Shown: positions 28,953 to 37,328, counted from the stretch's first letter. The stretch: 64,000 bases of DNA from Pseudomonas sp. PDNC002 (GCF_016919445.1 NZ_CP070356.1:69501-133500); one strand, 5' to 3'. Notes: generated from the sequence alone by a model not told the origin. Numbers and translations are program-made.

Positions 28953-31900
28953 ATGCCCGTGTCCCGCCTGCTCATCGCCAACCGTGGCGAGATCGCCATC
29001 CGCATCGCCCGCGCCGCCTCCGAGCTGGGCATCCACAGCCTGGCGATCTTCGCCGAGGACGATGCCGCCTCGCTGCATACGCGCCAGGCCGACCAGGCTG
29101 CGGCTCTGAAAGGACGTGGCGCCAGCGCCTACCTCGACCAGCAGCAGATCATCGACATCGCCCTGGCCCACGGCTGCGATGCGGTGCATCCGGGCTATGG
29201 CTTCCTCTCCGAAAACGCCGAATACGCCCGCCGCTGCGAAGCCGCCGGGCTGACCTTCGTCGGCCCATCCGCCGAGATTCTCGATGTGTTCGGCGACAAG
29301 GCCCGCGCCCGCGACCTGGCCCGCGAGCACGGTGTCGCGCTCGCCGCAGGCAGCAACCGCGCCACCTCGCAGGAGGATGCCGAGCGCTTCTTCCGCGAGC
29401 TGCCCGTCGGCGCCGGCATGATGATCAAGGCTCTGGCCGGTGGCGGCGGACGTGGCATGCGCGCGGTGCGCAGCGTCGAGGAAATCCCCGACGCCTACGC
29501 CCGCTGCCAGGCTGAAGCCCGCGCGGCTTTTGGTGATGATCGCCTCTACGTCGAGCGCCTGATCCAGCGCGCCCGGCATATCGAAGTGCAGGTGATCGGC
29601 GACGGCCGCGTCGTCAGCCATCTCTGGGAGCGCGACTGCACCCTGCAGCGGCGCAACCAGAAGCTGCTGGAAATCGCCCCCAGCCCCAACCTGCATCCGC
29701 GTCTGCGCGGCGCCATCCTTGCCGCCGCCGTGCGCCTGGCCGAAGCGGTGAATTATCGTGGCCTGGGCACCTTCGAGTTCCTGCTGGACGAGGACAGTGG
29801 CGACTTCGTGTTCATGGAGGCCAACCCACGCCTGCAGGTGGAGCACACCGTCACCGAAGCGGTGACCGGCATTGATCTGGTCCAGGCACAACTGCGCATC
29901 GCCGCTGGCGCCACTCTGGCCGACCTGAACCTCACCCAGGCCGAAATTCCCGCCCCGCGCGGCAACGCCCTGCAACTGCGGATCAACCTGGAAAGCCTCG
30001 CCAGCGACGGCACGCCGCACCTGGCCTGCGGCACCCTCAGCGCCTACGAACCACCCAGCGGCCCCGGCCTGCGCGTGGACGGCTACGGCTACGCCGGCTA
30101 CCGCAACAGCGCCGGCTACGACTCGCTGCTGGCGAAGCTGATCGTCCACGGCACGGGCGGTTATCCACAGCTGGTACAGCGCGCCTACCGCGCCCTCTGC
30201 GAGTTCCGTCTGGAAGGCGTTGCAAGCAATATCCCGCTGTTGCTCAACCTGCTGCGCCAGCCGGCGGTGGCGGACAACCAGGTCACCACGCGCTACATCG
30301 AAGAGCACCTGCCGGCGCTGTTGGGCGCTCAGGACCACGCGCACCCGCACCGTTTCTTCAGCCATGCCGGCGCCGGGCCACAAGCCCAGCGCATCAGCGA
30401 AGCGCCCGCCGGCTGCGTCCCGCTGGCAACGCCCAGCGCGGGCGTACTGGTCAGCTTGAATGTCGCGACGGGAAATGCCGTCGCCCAGGGCCAGACCATC
30501 GCGGTGGTTGAGGCCATGAAGATGGAATTCGAGGTGAAAGCCAGCGCCAGCGGCATCGTCCACAGCCTGGCCGCTACCCCCGGCGACAGCCTCGGCGAAG
30601 GCGACGCGCTGCTGTTCGTCGAACCGGCGGACATCCAGGCGCAGGACAGCCAGAGCGAGGCCGCCATCGACCTGGACGCCATCCGCGCCGACCTCGCCGA
30701 AGTCCTCGAACGCCACGCCATTGGCCTCGACGAGCGCCGTCCGGGCGCCGTCGCCAAGCGCCACAAGATCGGCAAGCGCACCACCCGTGAGAACCTCGCC
30801 GACCTGCTGGATGACGGTAGCTTCATCGAATACGGCGCGCTGGCCATCGCGGCGCAGCGTCGTCGTCGCAGCGTCGAGGAACTGATCGCCAGCAGCCCGG
30901 CCGACGGCCTGGTCAGCGGCCTGGGCAGTATCAACGCCGCGCAGTTCGGCGACGAGAAAGCACGCTGCCTGGTCCTGGCCTACGACTACACGGTGTTCGC
31001 CGGCACCCAGGGCGTGATGAACCACAAGAAAACCGACCGCATGCTGCACCTCGCCGAGCAATGGCGAATCCCGCTGGTGCTCTACGCCGAAGGTGGCGGC
31101 GGACGGCCGGGCGATACCGATTTCGTCGGCGTGGCCGGCCTGGACAACATGAGCTTCGTCGGCCTGGCGCGGCTCTCCGGCCTGGTGCCGCTGGTGGGAG
31201 TGGTCTCCGGCCGCTGCTTCGCCGGCAACGCCGCGCTGCTCGGCTGCTGCGACGTGATCATCGCCACCCGCGATACCAGCCTGGGCATGGCCGGCCCGGC
31301 GATGATCGAAGGCGGCGGCCTGGGCAAGTTCGCCCCCGAGGAGGTCGGCCCCAGCGACGTACAGAGCGCCAACGGCGTGATCGACGTGCTGGTGCAAGAC
31401 GAAGCCGAAGCCACCCGCATCGCCCGCCAGTACCTCGCCTACTTCCAGGGCGACACCGCCGACTGGCAATGCGCCGACCAGCGCCTGCTGCGCCACGCGG
31501 TGCCGGAGAATCGCCTGCGCGTGTACGACATCCGCCAGGTCATCGAGCAACTGGCGGACAGCGACTCGGTACTGGAACTGCGCCGCGGCTTCGCCGCCGG
31601 CATGGTCACCGCGCTGGTGCGTATCGAAGGCAAACCCTTCGGCCTGATCGCCAACAACCCCATGCACCTGGGCGGCGCCATCGATGCCGAGGCCGGCGAC
31701 AAGGCCGCGCGCTTCATGCAGCTGTGCGACGCCTTCGACCTGCCGATCATCTCGCTGTGCGACACCCCTGGCTTCATGGTCGGCCCGGAAGCGGAAAAGA
31801 CCGGCACCGTGCGCCATGTCTCGCGCATGTTCGTCACCGCCGCCAGCCTCACCGTCCCGTTCTTCACCGTCGTGCTGCGCAAGGGTTACGGCCTGGGCGC

Positions 31901-32237
31901 GCAAGCGATGGCAGCGGGCAGCTTCCACGCGGCGCTGTTCACCGTCGCCTGGCCCAGCGGCGAATTCGGCGCCATGGGCCTGGAAGGCGCAATCCGCCTC
32001 GGCTACGCGAAGGAACTGGCCGCCGTGGAGGATGCGCAGGAGCGCCAGGCGCTGTTCGACAAACTGGTCGCCGCCGCCTACCGCAATGGCAAGGGTCTGA
32101 ACATGGCGAGCTACCTGGAAATCGACGACGTCATCGACCCGGCCGATACCCGGCGCTGGCTGCTGCGCGGCCTGGCGTCGACTCCGCGACCGGCTCCGCG
32201 CCAAGGGAAAAAACGTCCGCTGATCGATACCTGGTAA
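28953..32237 (+). CDS. Single-chain biotin-dependent acyl-CoA carboxylase (BC-BCCP-CT fusion)
   Basis: A 1094-residue protein with all carboxylase parts in one chain. Biotin carboxylase is residues 1-455 (LLIANRGEIAIRI, KALAGGGGRGMR, FMEANPRLQVEHTVTEAVTG); the biotinyl domain is about 485-560 with EAMKME and biotin-accepting Lys523; the carboxyltransferase is about 580-1090 (ARCLVLAYDYTVFAGTQG, GFMVGPEAEKTGTVRH, AMGLEGAIRLGYAKEL). This architecture is that of the homo-oligomeric long-chain acyl-CoA carboxylases described from mycobacteria and Rhodopseudomonas; the substrate here is unknown. Almost nothing separates the BC end from the biotinyl domain. ATG 28953 (MPVSRLLIANRGE) is preferred to TTG 28920. 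Confidence 0.9.
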   Translation: MPVSRLLIANRGEIAIRIARAASELGIHSLAIFAEDDAASLHTRQADQAAALKGRGASAYLDQQQIIDIALAHGCDAVHPGYGFLSENAEYARRCEAAGLTFVGPSAEILDVFGDKARARDLAREHGVALAAGSNRATSQEDAERFFRELPVGAGMMIKALAGGGGRGMRAVRSVEEIPDAYARCQAEARAAFGDDRLYVERLIQRARHIEVQVIGDGRVVSHLWERDCTLQRRNQKLLEIAPSPNLHPRLRGAILAAAVRLAEAVNYRGLGTFEFLLDEDSGDFVFMEANPRLQVEHTVTEAVTGIDLVQAQLRIAAGATLADLNLTQAEIPAPRGNALQLRINLESLASDGTPHLACGTLSAYEPPSGPGLRVDGYGYAGYRNSAGYDSLLAKLIVHGTGGYPQLVQRAYRALCEFRLEGVASNIPLLLNLLRQPAVADNQVTTRYIEEHLPALLGAQDHAHPHRFFSHAGAGPQAQRISEAPAGCVPLATPSAGVLVSLNVATGNAVAQGQTIAVVEAMKMEFEVKASASGIVHSLAATPGDSLGEGDALLFVEPADIQAQDSQSEAAIDLDAIRADLAEVLERHAIGLDERRPGAVAKRHKIGKRTTRENLADLLDDGSFIEYGALAIAAQRRRRSVEELIASSPADGLVSGLGSINAAQFGDEKARCLVLAYDYTVFAGTQGVMNHKKTDRMLHLAEQWRIPLVLYAEGGGGRPGDTDFVGVAGLDNMSFVGLARLSGLVPLVGVVSGRCFAGNAALLGCCDVIIATRDTSLGMAGPAMIEGGGLGKFAPEEVGPSDVQSANGVIDVLVQDEAEATRIARQYLAYFQGDTADWQCADQRLLRHAVPENRLRVYDIRQVIEQLADSDSVLELRRGFAAGMVTALVRIEGKPFGLIANNPMHLGGAIDAEAGDKAARFMQLCDAFDLPIISLCDTPGFMVGPEAEKTGTVRHVSRMFVTAASLTVPFFTVVLRKGYGLGAQAMAAGSFHAALFTVAWPSGEFGAMGLEGAIRLGYAKELAAVEDAQERQALFDKLVAAAYRNGKGLNMASYLEIDDVIDPADTRRWLLRGLASTPRPAPRQGKKRPLIDTW

Positions 32238-32245
32238 GGCATGGG

Positions 32246-32273
32246 TTGAGCTACGTCGCCGATCCGCTAGAAT
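32246..32273 (+). promoter_or_regulatory. Promoter of the manganese riboswitch transcript
   Basis: TTGAGC (32246-32251), 16 bases, TAGAAT (32268-32273); a start near 32280 would begin the transcript exactly at the riboswitch. Confidence 0.65.
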
Positions 32274-32280
32274 GCGCGGC

Positions 32281-32445
32281 GTCATTGGGGAGTAGCCGAC
32301 CGCTCGGACGAGCGGGGACGACGTCAACACACTTGGCCCGCAGGCCATGGCGTCGTCAGCAGACTAGCCTGGCAAGACCTTTGACCACGTGATCTCCGCA
32401 ACGGCCGGGGAGATGCGTGGTCATGGGTACTACACCGGCCGGGAG
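32281..32445 (+). promoter_or_regulatory. yybP-ykoY (Mn2+) riboswitch
   Basis: The leader has the hallmark GGGGAGUAGCC opening (32287-32297), the GACGACGUCAACAC / GCGUCGUCAGCAGAC pair, and the GGCAAGACCUUUGACC segment (32371-32386) that forms the second half of the metal pocket. Downstream, complementary GACCACG and CGUGGUC arms and the GGCCGGGAG region could form the expression platform before the gene. The family binds Mn2+ and turns on Mn efflux or homeostasis genes. Boundaries are approximate. Confidence 0.9.
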
Positions 32446-32499
32446 CTTCACCGTGATGCACCACCCCATTCTTCGCTCCACCTGTCTGGAGCCGCGCGC

Positions 32500-33513
32500 A
32501 TGCTGACCTTCATCCTCGAACTGCTCGGCATGCTGTTGGTGATCCTGATCGCCGCCGAACTCTTCACCAATGCGCTGGAACACTTCGGCGAACGCTTGGG
32601 GATTTCCGAAGGCGTCACCGGCTCGCTGTTCGCCGCCGTCGGCACCGCGCTGCCGGAGACCCTGATCCCGCTGCTGGCCCTGTTCGCCGGCACCAGCAAC
32701 ATCAGCCTCAACGAGGAAGTCGGCGTCGGCGCCATCCTCGGCGCGCCGTTGATGCTCTCCACCCTGTCCACCTGCCTGATGGCCTGCTTTGCCTGGCGCG
32801 CCCGCGGCCTGTTCGGACGAGTCCGCCCCGAGCGCACGGGACTGAAGCGCGACCTGAACTTCTTCCTGATCGCCTTCAGCTTCGCCACCCTCGCGATGTT
32901 CGTGCCCGCTGAATTGCGCTCTGTTCGCATCGTCCTCAGCGTGCTGCTGGTGCTGACCTACATCGCCTACATCACCCTGACCCTGCGCGCCTCCCGGAGC
33001 CTGGTGGACGATGGCCACGGCACCGAGGCCGACCACCACATGTACCTCTCGCGCATCGGCCTGCCGACCAACCTCGCCACCATCCTACTGCAGTTGCTGC
33101 TGGGCCTGGGCCTGCTGGTGCTGGGCGCCAAGGGCTTCATCCACGGCGTGGAAGGCCTCTCGAACCTGCTGGGCATCTCCGCACTGCTGCTGTCGCTGCT
33201 GATCATCCCCATCGCCACGGAGCTGCCGGAAAAGATCAACAGCATCCTCTGGGTGCGCCGCGGCAAGGACACCCTGGCCTTCGGCAACATCAGCGGCGCC
33301 ATGGTGTTCCAGGGCACGCTGCTGCCCGCCATCGGCATCCTGCTCACGCCCTGGCAGCCGCGTATAGAAGTGCTCACCGGCGTGCTGATCACCCTCGGCG
33401 CGGCGCTCTGGCTGCGGATCAACGCCCAACGGGGCGGCGGCCTGCCCATCTGGGTGCTGCTGCTCAACGGCGCGCTGTACGCCGCCTATCTGGGTATCAC
33501 CCTGTCACGCTGA
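32500..33513 (+). CDS. CaCA-superfamily cation exchanger, probable manganese-responsive exporter
   Basis: Inner-membrane transporter of 337 residues with about ten helices and two inverted alpha-repeats: AAVGTALPETLIPLLALFAG (about 45-64) and IPIATELPEKINSILWV (about 240-256), both carrying the P-E acidic motif of cation-binding CaCA proteins, followed by GVGAILGAP and GNISGAMVFQGTLLP. ATG 32500 (MLTFILELLGM) has CTGGAG upstream; the frame is open further but would overlap the riboswitch. Control by a yybP-ykoY riboswitch makes Mn2+ (or Ca2+) export the likely role. It is not the better-known MntP or UPF0016 protein. Confidence 0.85.
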   Translation: MLTFILELLGMLLVILIAAELFTNALEHFGERLGISEGVTGSLFAAVGTALPETLIPLLALFAGTSNISLNEEVGVGAILGAPLMLSTLSTCLMACFAWRARGLFGRVRPERTGLKRDLNFFLIAFSFATLAMFVPAELRSVRIVLSVLLVLTYIAYITLTLRASRSLVDDGHGTEADHHMYLSRIGLPTNLATILLQLLLGLGLLVLGAKGFIHGVEGLSNLLGISALLLSLLIIPIATELPEKINSILWVRRGKDTLAFGNISGAMVFQGTLLPAIGILLTPWQPRIEVLTGVLITLGAALWLRINAQRGGGLPIWVLLLNGALYAAYLGITLSR

Positions 33514-33600
33514 CGCTGGCGCCGTATTGCCTACACTGACCAGTTCGGGCTGCCGTTTCGGCGGTAGCCGCACGACTAGCGATACGCCGAAGGAGTGAGC

Positions 33601-34279
33601 ATGAAAATCCTGGTAGTCCTGACCTCCCACGACCAGCTCGGTAGCACCGGCAAAAAAAACCGGATTCTGGCTCGAGGAGTTCGCCGCGCCCTACTACGTG
33701 TTCAAGGATGCCGGCGCCACCCTGACCCTGGCCTCACCCAAGGGTGGCCAGCCGCCGCTCGATCCCAAGAGCGACGAGGACGATGCGCAGACGCCCGCCA
33801 CCCATCGCTTCCGCCAGGACAGCGAGGCCCAGGCCGCATTGGCCAATACCGTGAAGCTCAGCGAGGTGAAGGCCGAGGATTTCGACGCCGTCTTCTACCC
33901 TGGCGGCCATGGCCCGCTCTGGGACCTGGCCGAAGACCGCACCTCCGTCGCGCTGATCGAGTCCTTCCATTCCAGCGGCAAGCCCGTCTCCGCCGTCTGC
34001 CACGCGCCGGCCGTGTTTCGTCATCCGCACGGACTGGACGGCAAACCGCTGGTGCAGGGCCGGCACGTCACGGGCTTCTCCAACAGCGAAGAGGAAGCCG
34101 TCGGCCTCACCGACGTGGTGCCCTTCCTCGTCCAGGACATGCTCAAGGCCAACGGCGCCCGCTACAGCAAAGGCCCGGACTGGCAGAGCCACGTCGAAGT
34201 CGACCGCGGCCTGATCACCGGGCAGAACCCGGCATCGTCCGAGGCCGTGGCCGAAGCCGTGCTGAAATTCCTGGCCTGA
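33601..34279 (+). pseudogene. DJ-1/PfpI-family glutamine amidotransferase-like protein, frameshifted at an A8 tract
   Basis: ATG 33601 (AGGAG five bases upstream) starts MKILVVLTSHDQLGSTGKK, then the frame goes wrong at eight A residues (33652-33659). With seven A the reading would continue TGFWLEEFAAPYYVFKDAGATL and run to 34279, a 225-residue protein with YPGGHGP and the nucleophile elbow AVCHAPAV. Members are cysteine hydrolases, deglycases or chaperones. The downstream frame is fully open and well conserved, so the gene is either freshly broken, rescued by slippage, or the extra A is a sequencing error. Confidence 0.8.
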
Positions 34280-34291
34280 CAAGCCTTTACA

Positions 34292-34318
34292 CCGCCCCGG
34301 TGGCTATCGGGGCGGCTT
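34292..34318 (+). terminator. Terminator-like hairpin before ssrA
   Basis: CCGCCCCG, eight-base loop, CGGGGCGG then CTTT, 12 bp after the DJ-1 stop. A TAGAAT box (34324-34329), a possible -10 for ssrA, follows it. Confidence 0.7.
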
Positions 34319-34352
34319 TCCCGTAGAATCAGTCCCGACCTTGAAAGGTTTT

Positions 34353-34710
34353 GGGGCCGATTAGGATTCGACGCCGGTAACAAAACTCTAGGGGCATGCC
34401 GAGTAGGTGACAGTTCTCGTAAATCAGCTGCCACAACTTTATAGTTGCCAACGACGACAACTACGCCCTAGCAGCCTAAGTGCCGCTAGCAGACCCTAGG
34501 GGATGCCTGTAAACCCGAAGATTAGGTCTGTCATATAGAACAGGATCGCCGCCAAGTTCGCTGTAGACGTAACGGCTAAAACTCATACAGCTCGCTCCAA
34601 GCGCCCTGCCACTCGGGCCGCGAGGAGTTAACCTAATAGAGATGGCTAAGCATGTAGAACCGACAGCGGAGAACTGGCGGACGGGGGTTCAAATCCCCCC
34701 GGCTCCACCA
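34353..34710 (+). ncRNA. ssrA: Transfer-messenger RNA (tmRNA)
   Basis: Rescues stalled ribosomes with SmpB. The 5' end GGGGCCGATTAGGATTCGAC pairs with the 3' end TTCAAATCCCCCCGGCTCCACCA to form the tRNA-like domain with encoded CCA. The tag ORF at 34447-34479 reads GCC AAC GAC GAC AAC TAC GCC CTA GCA GCC TAA, giving ANDDNYALAA, the Pseudomonas tag. Pseudoknot segments lie between. Prophage genes begin right after the 3' end, so the gene is the integration site with its 3' part kept or restored by the element. Confidence 0.97.
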
Positions 34711-34727
34711 AACAAGCTATACAAATC

Positions 34728-34760
34728 AGGCACTTATGCTTAACGCTAAGTGCCTTTTTT
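34728..34760 (+). terminator. Terminator of ssrA, on the prophage side
   Basis: AGGCACTTA, ten-base loop, TAAGTGCCT then T5. It lies 17 bp beyond the tmRNA 3' end, so it probably belongs to the integrated element and replaces the original ssrA terminator. Confidence 0.88.
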
Positions 34761-34826
34761 GTGCCTGAATGGGCTGTTTTGGCTGGGTAATGCCAGCTTA
34801 ATGACAGCGTCAACGGAGTGAGCGCT

Positions 34827-35567
34827 ATGCCAAAGCCACCGATCTTCTCTCGATGCAACAAGTGCCAGGGCGTGACCAAGCACAAGGAGCTGAAGGCGGC
34901 GATGACGTGCCATGACCACATTGATGAGTGGGGGCATTACTCGGAGTGGACCGAAAACCACCGCATGCTCGAATGCTGCGGGTGCTCCAGCATCCAACTG
35001 AGAGTTGAATACTGGCACTCCGACATTCCCCTGGATGATTCCGACTTCGACTACTACCCACCAAGGGTTTCACGCCGAAAGCCTGATTGGTACCGGATGC
35101 TTCCTGACGACTGGGCCGCACTGATCCACGAAATCTATGGAGCACTGGCATCTGATAGTAGGCGGCTAGCAGTGATGGGGGCTAGAACTCTCATCGACCT
35201 GTATCTAGCCGAAACAGTTGGCGACCACGGTACATTTGCTCAACGCTTAGATAGGCTGGTGTTGGATGGCTACCTGGCGAAAAATACCAAGGACACCTTG
35301 GAGGCTGCGCTAGATGCTGGAAACGCTGCCGCTCACCGCGGGCACACGCCAAGCGCGAAAGACCTTAGCTTGGTGATGGACATTGTGGAGAACCTGCTTC
35401 ACCCCCATGTCCTGAAGGTCGAGGCAGCCAAACTGAAGGCCAGAACACCCAAGAGGGCGCCGAAGCCTGCCGCGGCCGCAGCGACAGTGGCAGCACCTGC
35501 AGCACCTGCAGCACCTGCAGCACCTGCAGCACCTAAAGCTCGCAGGCAAAAGCCCAAAAAGCTATAG
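34827..35567 (+). CDS. DUF4145-type protein with N-terminal zinc ribbon (prophage cargo)
   Basis: A 246-residue protein. The N terminus has Cys pairs (CNKC at about 10-13 and ECCGC near 50) suggesting a zinc ribbon; the centre (about 90-190) is helical and holds LDAGNAAAHRG, like the GN-x-x-AH helix of DUF4145, a HEPN-like family often seen near defence or restriction genes. The arginine expected in catalytic HEPN motifs is not visible here. The C-terminal 40 residues are an Ala/Pro/Lys linker coded in part by tandem 9-bp repeats. ATG 34827 follows GGAG. It is in opposite orientation to the phage operon, beside the attachment end, a typical cargo place; function unknown. Confidence 0.75.
   Translation: MPKPPIFSRCNKCQGVTKHKELKAAMTCHDHIDEWGHYSEWTENHRMLECCGCSSIQLRVEYWHSDIPLDDSDFDYYPPRVSRRKPDWYRMLPDDWAALIHEIYGALASDSRRLAVMGARTLIDLYLAETVGDHGTFAQRLDRLVLDGYLAKNTKDTLEAALDAGNAAAHRGHTPSAKDLSLVMDIVENLLHPHVLKVEAAKLKARTPKRAPKPAAAAATVAAPAAPAAPAAPAAPKARRQKPKKL
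35491..35535 (+). repeat. Tandem 9-bp repeat in the DUF4145 gene
   Basis: Five copies of CAGCACCTG (the last CAGCACCTA) in direct tandem, coding an Ala-Ala-Pro repeat. Units keep frame, so copy changes would alter only linker length. Confidence 0.9.
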
Positions 35568-35714
35568 CCTACTGGCTCCCCGCCAGCGCAACGATCAACC
35601 TCACTCGTAGCATTTCGACTCCAGCTCTAGCTTCAGGACACACTGTCAATTTGGACGAATGTACCCAGCGCGTCGGGCTACGCTTCATTCGGGTTGCGGC
35701 TTGAGGGTCTGGGA

Positions 35715-36404
35715 ATGTGCGGGAGATACGTGACGCCAGAGGAGGCCGCCATGGAGCGGTACTGGCATATTGGCCGGGGGAACTCTGGGCGCTGGATTGA
35801 TCGCGCGTACAACGTCGCGCCGACCAGCCAGGTGCCCATGGTGCTCCTGAGCGAGGCGGGAGAACAGGAAGTGGTTGCGGCCCGCTGGGGGCTGATCCCG
35901 TTCTGGTGGAAGAAGGACAAGCTGCCGGCGCTGACTTTCAACGCGCGGAGCGAGGAAGCAGCGACGAAGCCGATGTGGCGGGATGCGATCCGGCACAAGC
36001 GGTGTCTGATGCCGGCGGCGGGCTGGTATGAGTGGAACGAGAAGGAGCCGGCGAAAAATAAGGCCGGCAAAGACACGCACCAGCCCTACTACCACCACGC
36101 TATCGACGGCGACGTGCTGGCGATCGCCGGGATCTGGTCGACCTGGTCACCGCCGGAGGGTGAGCCAATCACCTCATGCGCACTGCTGACCAAAGAGGCC
36201 GAGGGCCTGGTATCAGCCATCCACCACCGGATGCCGGTGATCCTGGCTCCCGAGCAGTGGAAGACCTGGTTGTCGCCGGAAACCTCGCTTGAACTGGCCT
36301 ACGACACCATCGCCTTGGCGCGGCACGATTTCGAGGCCTACCGCATTTCGACGGATGTCGGGAATACCCGTAACCAAGGCGCGCGACTGATCGAGCCGGT
36401 CTAG
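35715..36404 (+). CDS. yedK: SOS response-associated (SRAP/HMCES) peptidase, YedK-type
   Basis: SRAP proteins form a DNA-protein crosslink with abasic sites in single-stranded DNA through Cys2 and so protect it. ATG 35715 places Cys at position 2 (MCGRYVTPEE), which the chemistry requires; a longer open frame upstream would destroy this. Other family residues are visible: YNVAPTSQVP, FNARSEE, PAAGWYEW, and HHRMPVIL with the active-site His. 229 residues, normal length. It is prophage cargo next to the DUF4145 gene, rightward; phages of pseudomonads often carry it. It ends four bases inside the convergent gene at 36401. Confidence 0.92.
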   Translation: MCGRYVTPEEAAMERYWHIGRGNSGRWIDRAYNVAPTSQVPMVLLSEAGEQEVVAARWGLIPFWWKKDKLPALTFNARSEEAATKPMWRDAIRHKRCLMPAAGWYEWNEKEPAKNKAGKDTHQPYYHHAIDGDVLAIAGIWSTWSPPEGEPITSCALLTKEAEGLVSAIHHRMPVILAPEQWKTWLSPETSLELAYDTIALARHDFEAYRISTDVGNTRNQGARLIEPV

Positions 36405-36667
36405 CCTGGCAGATAGTGGGCTACGCCCTTCCCGATCGGCTTCCACTCTTCCTGTGGGGAGCTGGGGCTCAGCAGCGCGAAGGCTTCCACCTCCTGCCCT
36501 TCCTTCGGCTCAGCCGGAACAATCGCAGCATGCCGACCAGCCTGAAAGCCGGCGAACATCTCCGAATTCGCTGCGACGTGGAAGTCCCATATCCCGTACT
36601 GCCCTTGCTTGGTCACAAGGCGTTCCAGGTGTAACCGGGTAGAGCCGTCTCTACGGATTCTAAGCAT
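36401..36667 (-). CDS. Hypothetical phage protein, last leftward late gene
   Basis: An 88-residue protein, MLRIRRDGSTRLHLERLVTK at the start, mixed alpha/beta with a Pro/Glu-rich end; no signal peptide, membrane segment or Cys pair. It follows Rz1 by 35 bp and is the last leftward gene before the cargo, its end overlapping the yedK end by four bases. I do not recognise the family. Codon use is like its neighbours, which supports coding. Confidence 0.6.
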   Translation of the reverse strand: MLRIRRDGSTRLHLERLVTKQGQYGIWDFHVAANSEMFAGFQAGRHAAIVPAEPKEGQEVEAFALLSPSSPQEEWKPIGKGVAHYLPG

Positions 36668-36702
36668 ACCGACCTCCAGTTGATCGAGGCCGGGATCATA
36701 CC

Positions 36703-36960
36703 CTACTGACAGGCCTGAGCTGCCGCGACCAGTTGCACCTCATAGCCCTTCCGCTGCTCTAACTCGGCCAGCAAGGCTCGCACCTTGGTCTGCAGGCTGT
36801 CGCCCTTCTGCAGTGAAGCCGTCGCCCAGGTTGCCACCTCAACCGTCGGTGTCCGGCACGGCACAGCTACCGGCACCTCCACGCGCACCGTGCGCGGCTC
36901 AGGCTCGACCTGACCGGCGCATCCCGCCAGCGCAACCACCAACACCAGAAGCCACTTCAT
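36703..36960 (-). CDS. Rz1-like outer-membrane spanin lipoprotein
   Basis: An 85-residue lipoprotein: MKWLLVLVVALAGCAG with lipobox ALAGC (Cys14), then a Pro/Val-rich part and a C-terminal helix. Together with the gene just upstream it should form the two-component spanin that fuses inner and outer membranes in the last step of phage lysis. The start overlaps the Rz stop by four bases (ATGA). In many phages Rz1 is nested in Rz; here the two are adjacent. Assignment rests on lipobox, size and position. Confidence 0.78.
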   Translation of the reverse strand: MKWLLVLVVALAGCAGQVEPEPRTVRVEVPVAVPCRTPTVEVATWATASLQKGDSLQTKVRALLAELEQRKGYEVQLVAAAQACQ

Positions 36961-37328
36961 ATCCCCAACTCCTTGTCGATGACCGCCTCAGTCACGGCGC
37001 ACTGATCACCCTCGTTGCGCTCCTGCTGCAGCCGCTGGGCGGCGGCGTAGTGCTGGCCGGCCTGGTGCTGGGCATCGGCCACAGCCTGGGCCGCCTTCGC
37101 CTGCCGCTGCTCTGCCTGGTTGGCCAACTCGCCGAGCTTGACGCCCTGCTCCTGCACCAGCGCCAGCATGTTGTCCCGTGCTATGGCACAGGACGTCAGC
37201 TTGTCGCCCTGGTCCTTGAGCTGTGGGGCGTATCGCTCAGAACTGAGCCATGCCCCGCCGGCTGCGCCCAGGCCGATCATCAGGGCAGCGGCGAGCGCCA
37301 GCGCTGCAGCCTTCCACCCACCAGTCAC
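36957..37328 (-). CDS. Rz-like inner-membrane spanin
   Basis: 123 residues from GTG 37328, which overlaps the stop of the preceding gene (GTGA). One N-terminal membrane helix (KAAALALAAALMIGLGAAGG, about 5-24) is followed by a long, Gln/Ala-rich periplasmic coiled coil (about 45-105), the layout of Rz proteins. An upstream ATG at 37427 is in frame but lies inside the neighbouring gene and adds a Cys-rich stretch foreign to the family. Its partner lipoprotein follows directly. Confidence 0.78.
   Translation of the reverse strand: MTGGWKAAALALAAALMIGLGAAGGAWLSSERYAPQLKDQGDKLTSCAIARDNMLALVQEQGVKLGELANQAEQRQAKAAQAVADAQHQAGQHYAAAQRLQQERNEGDQCAVTEAVIDKELGI

Noticed and set aside
27618-32348. A 1576-codon leftward open frame opposite the kinase and carboxylase genes
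   Set aside because: Shadow of GC-rich codons; no motif, and both real genes are intact on the other strand.
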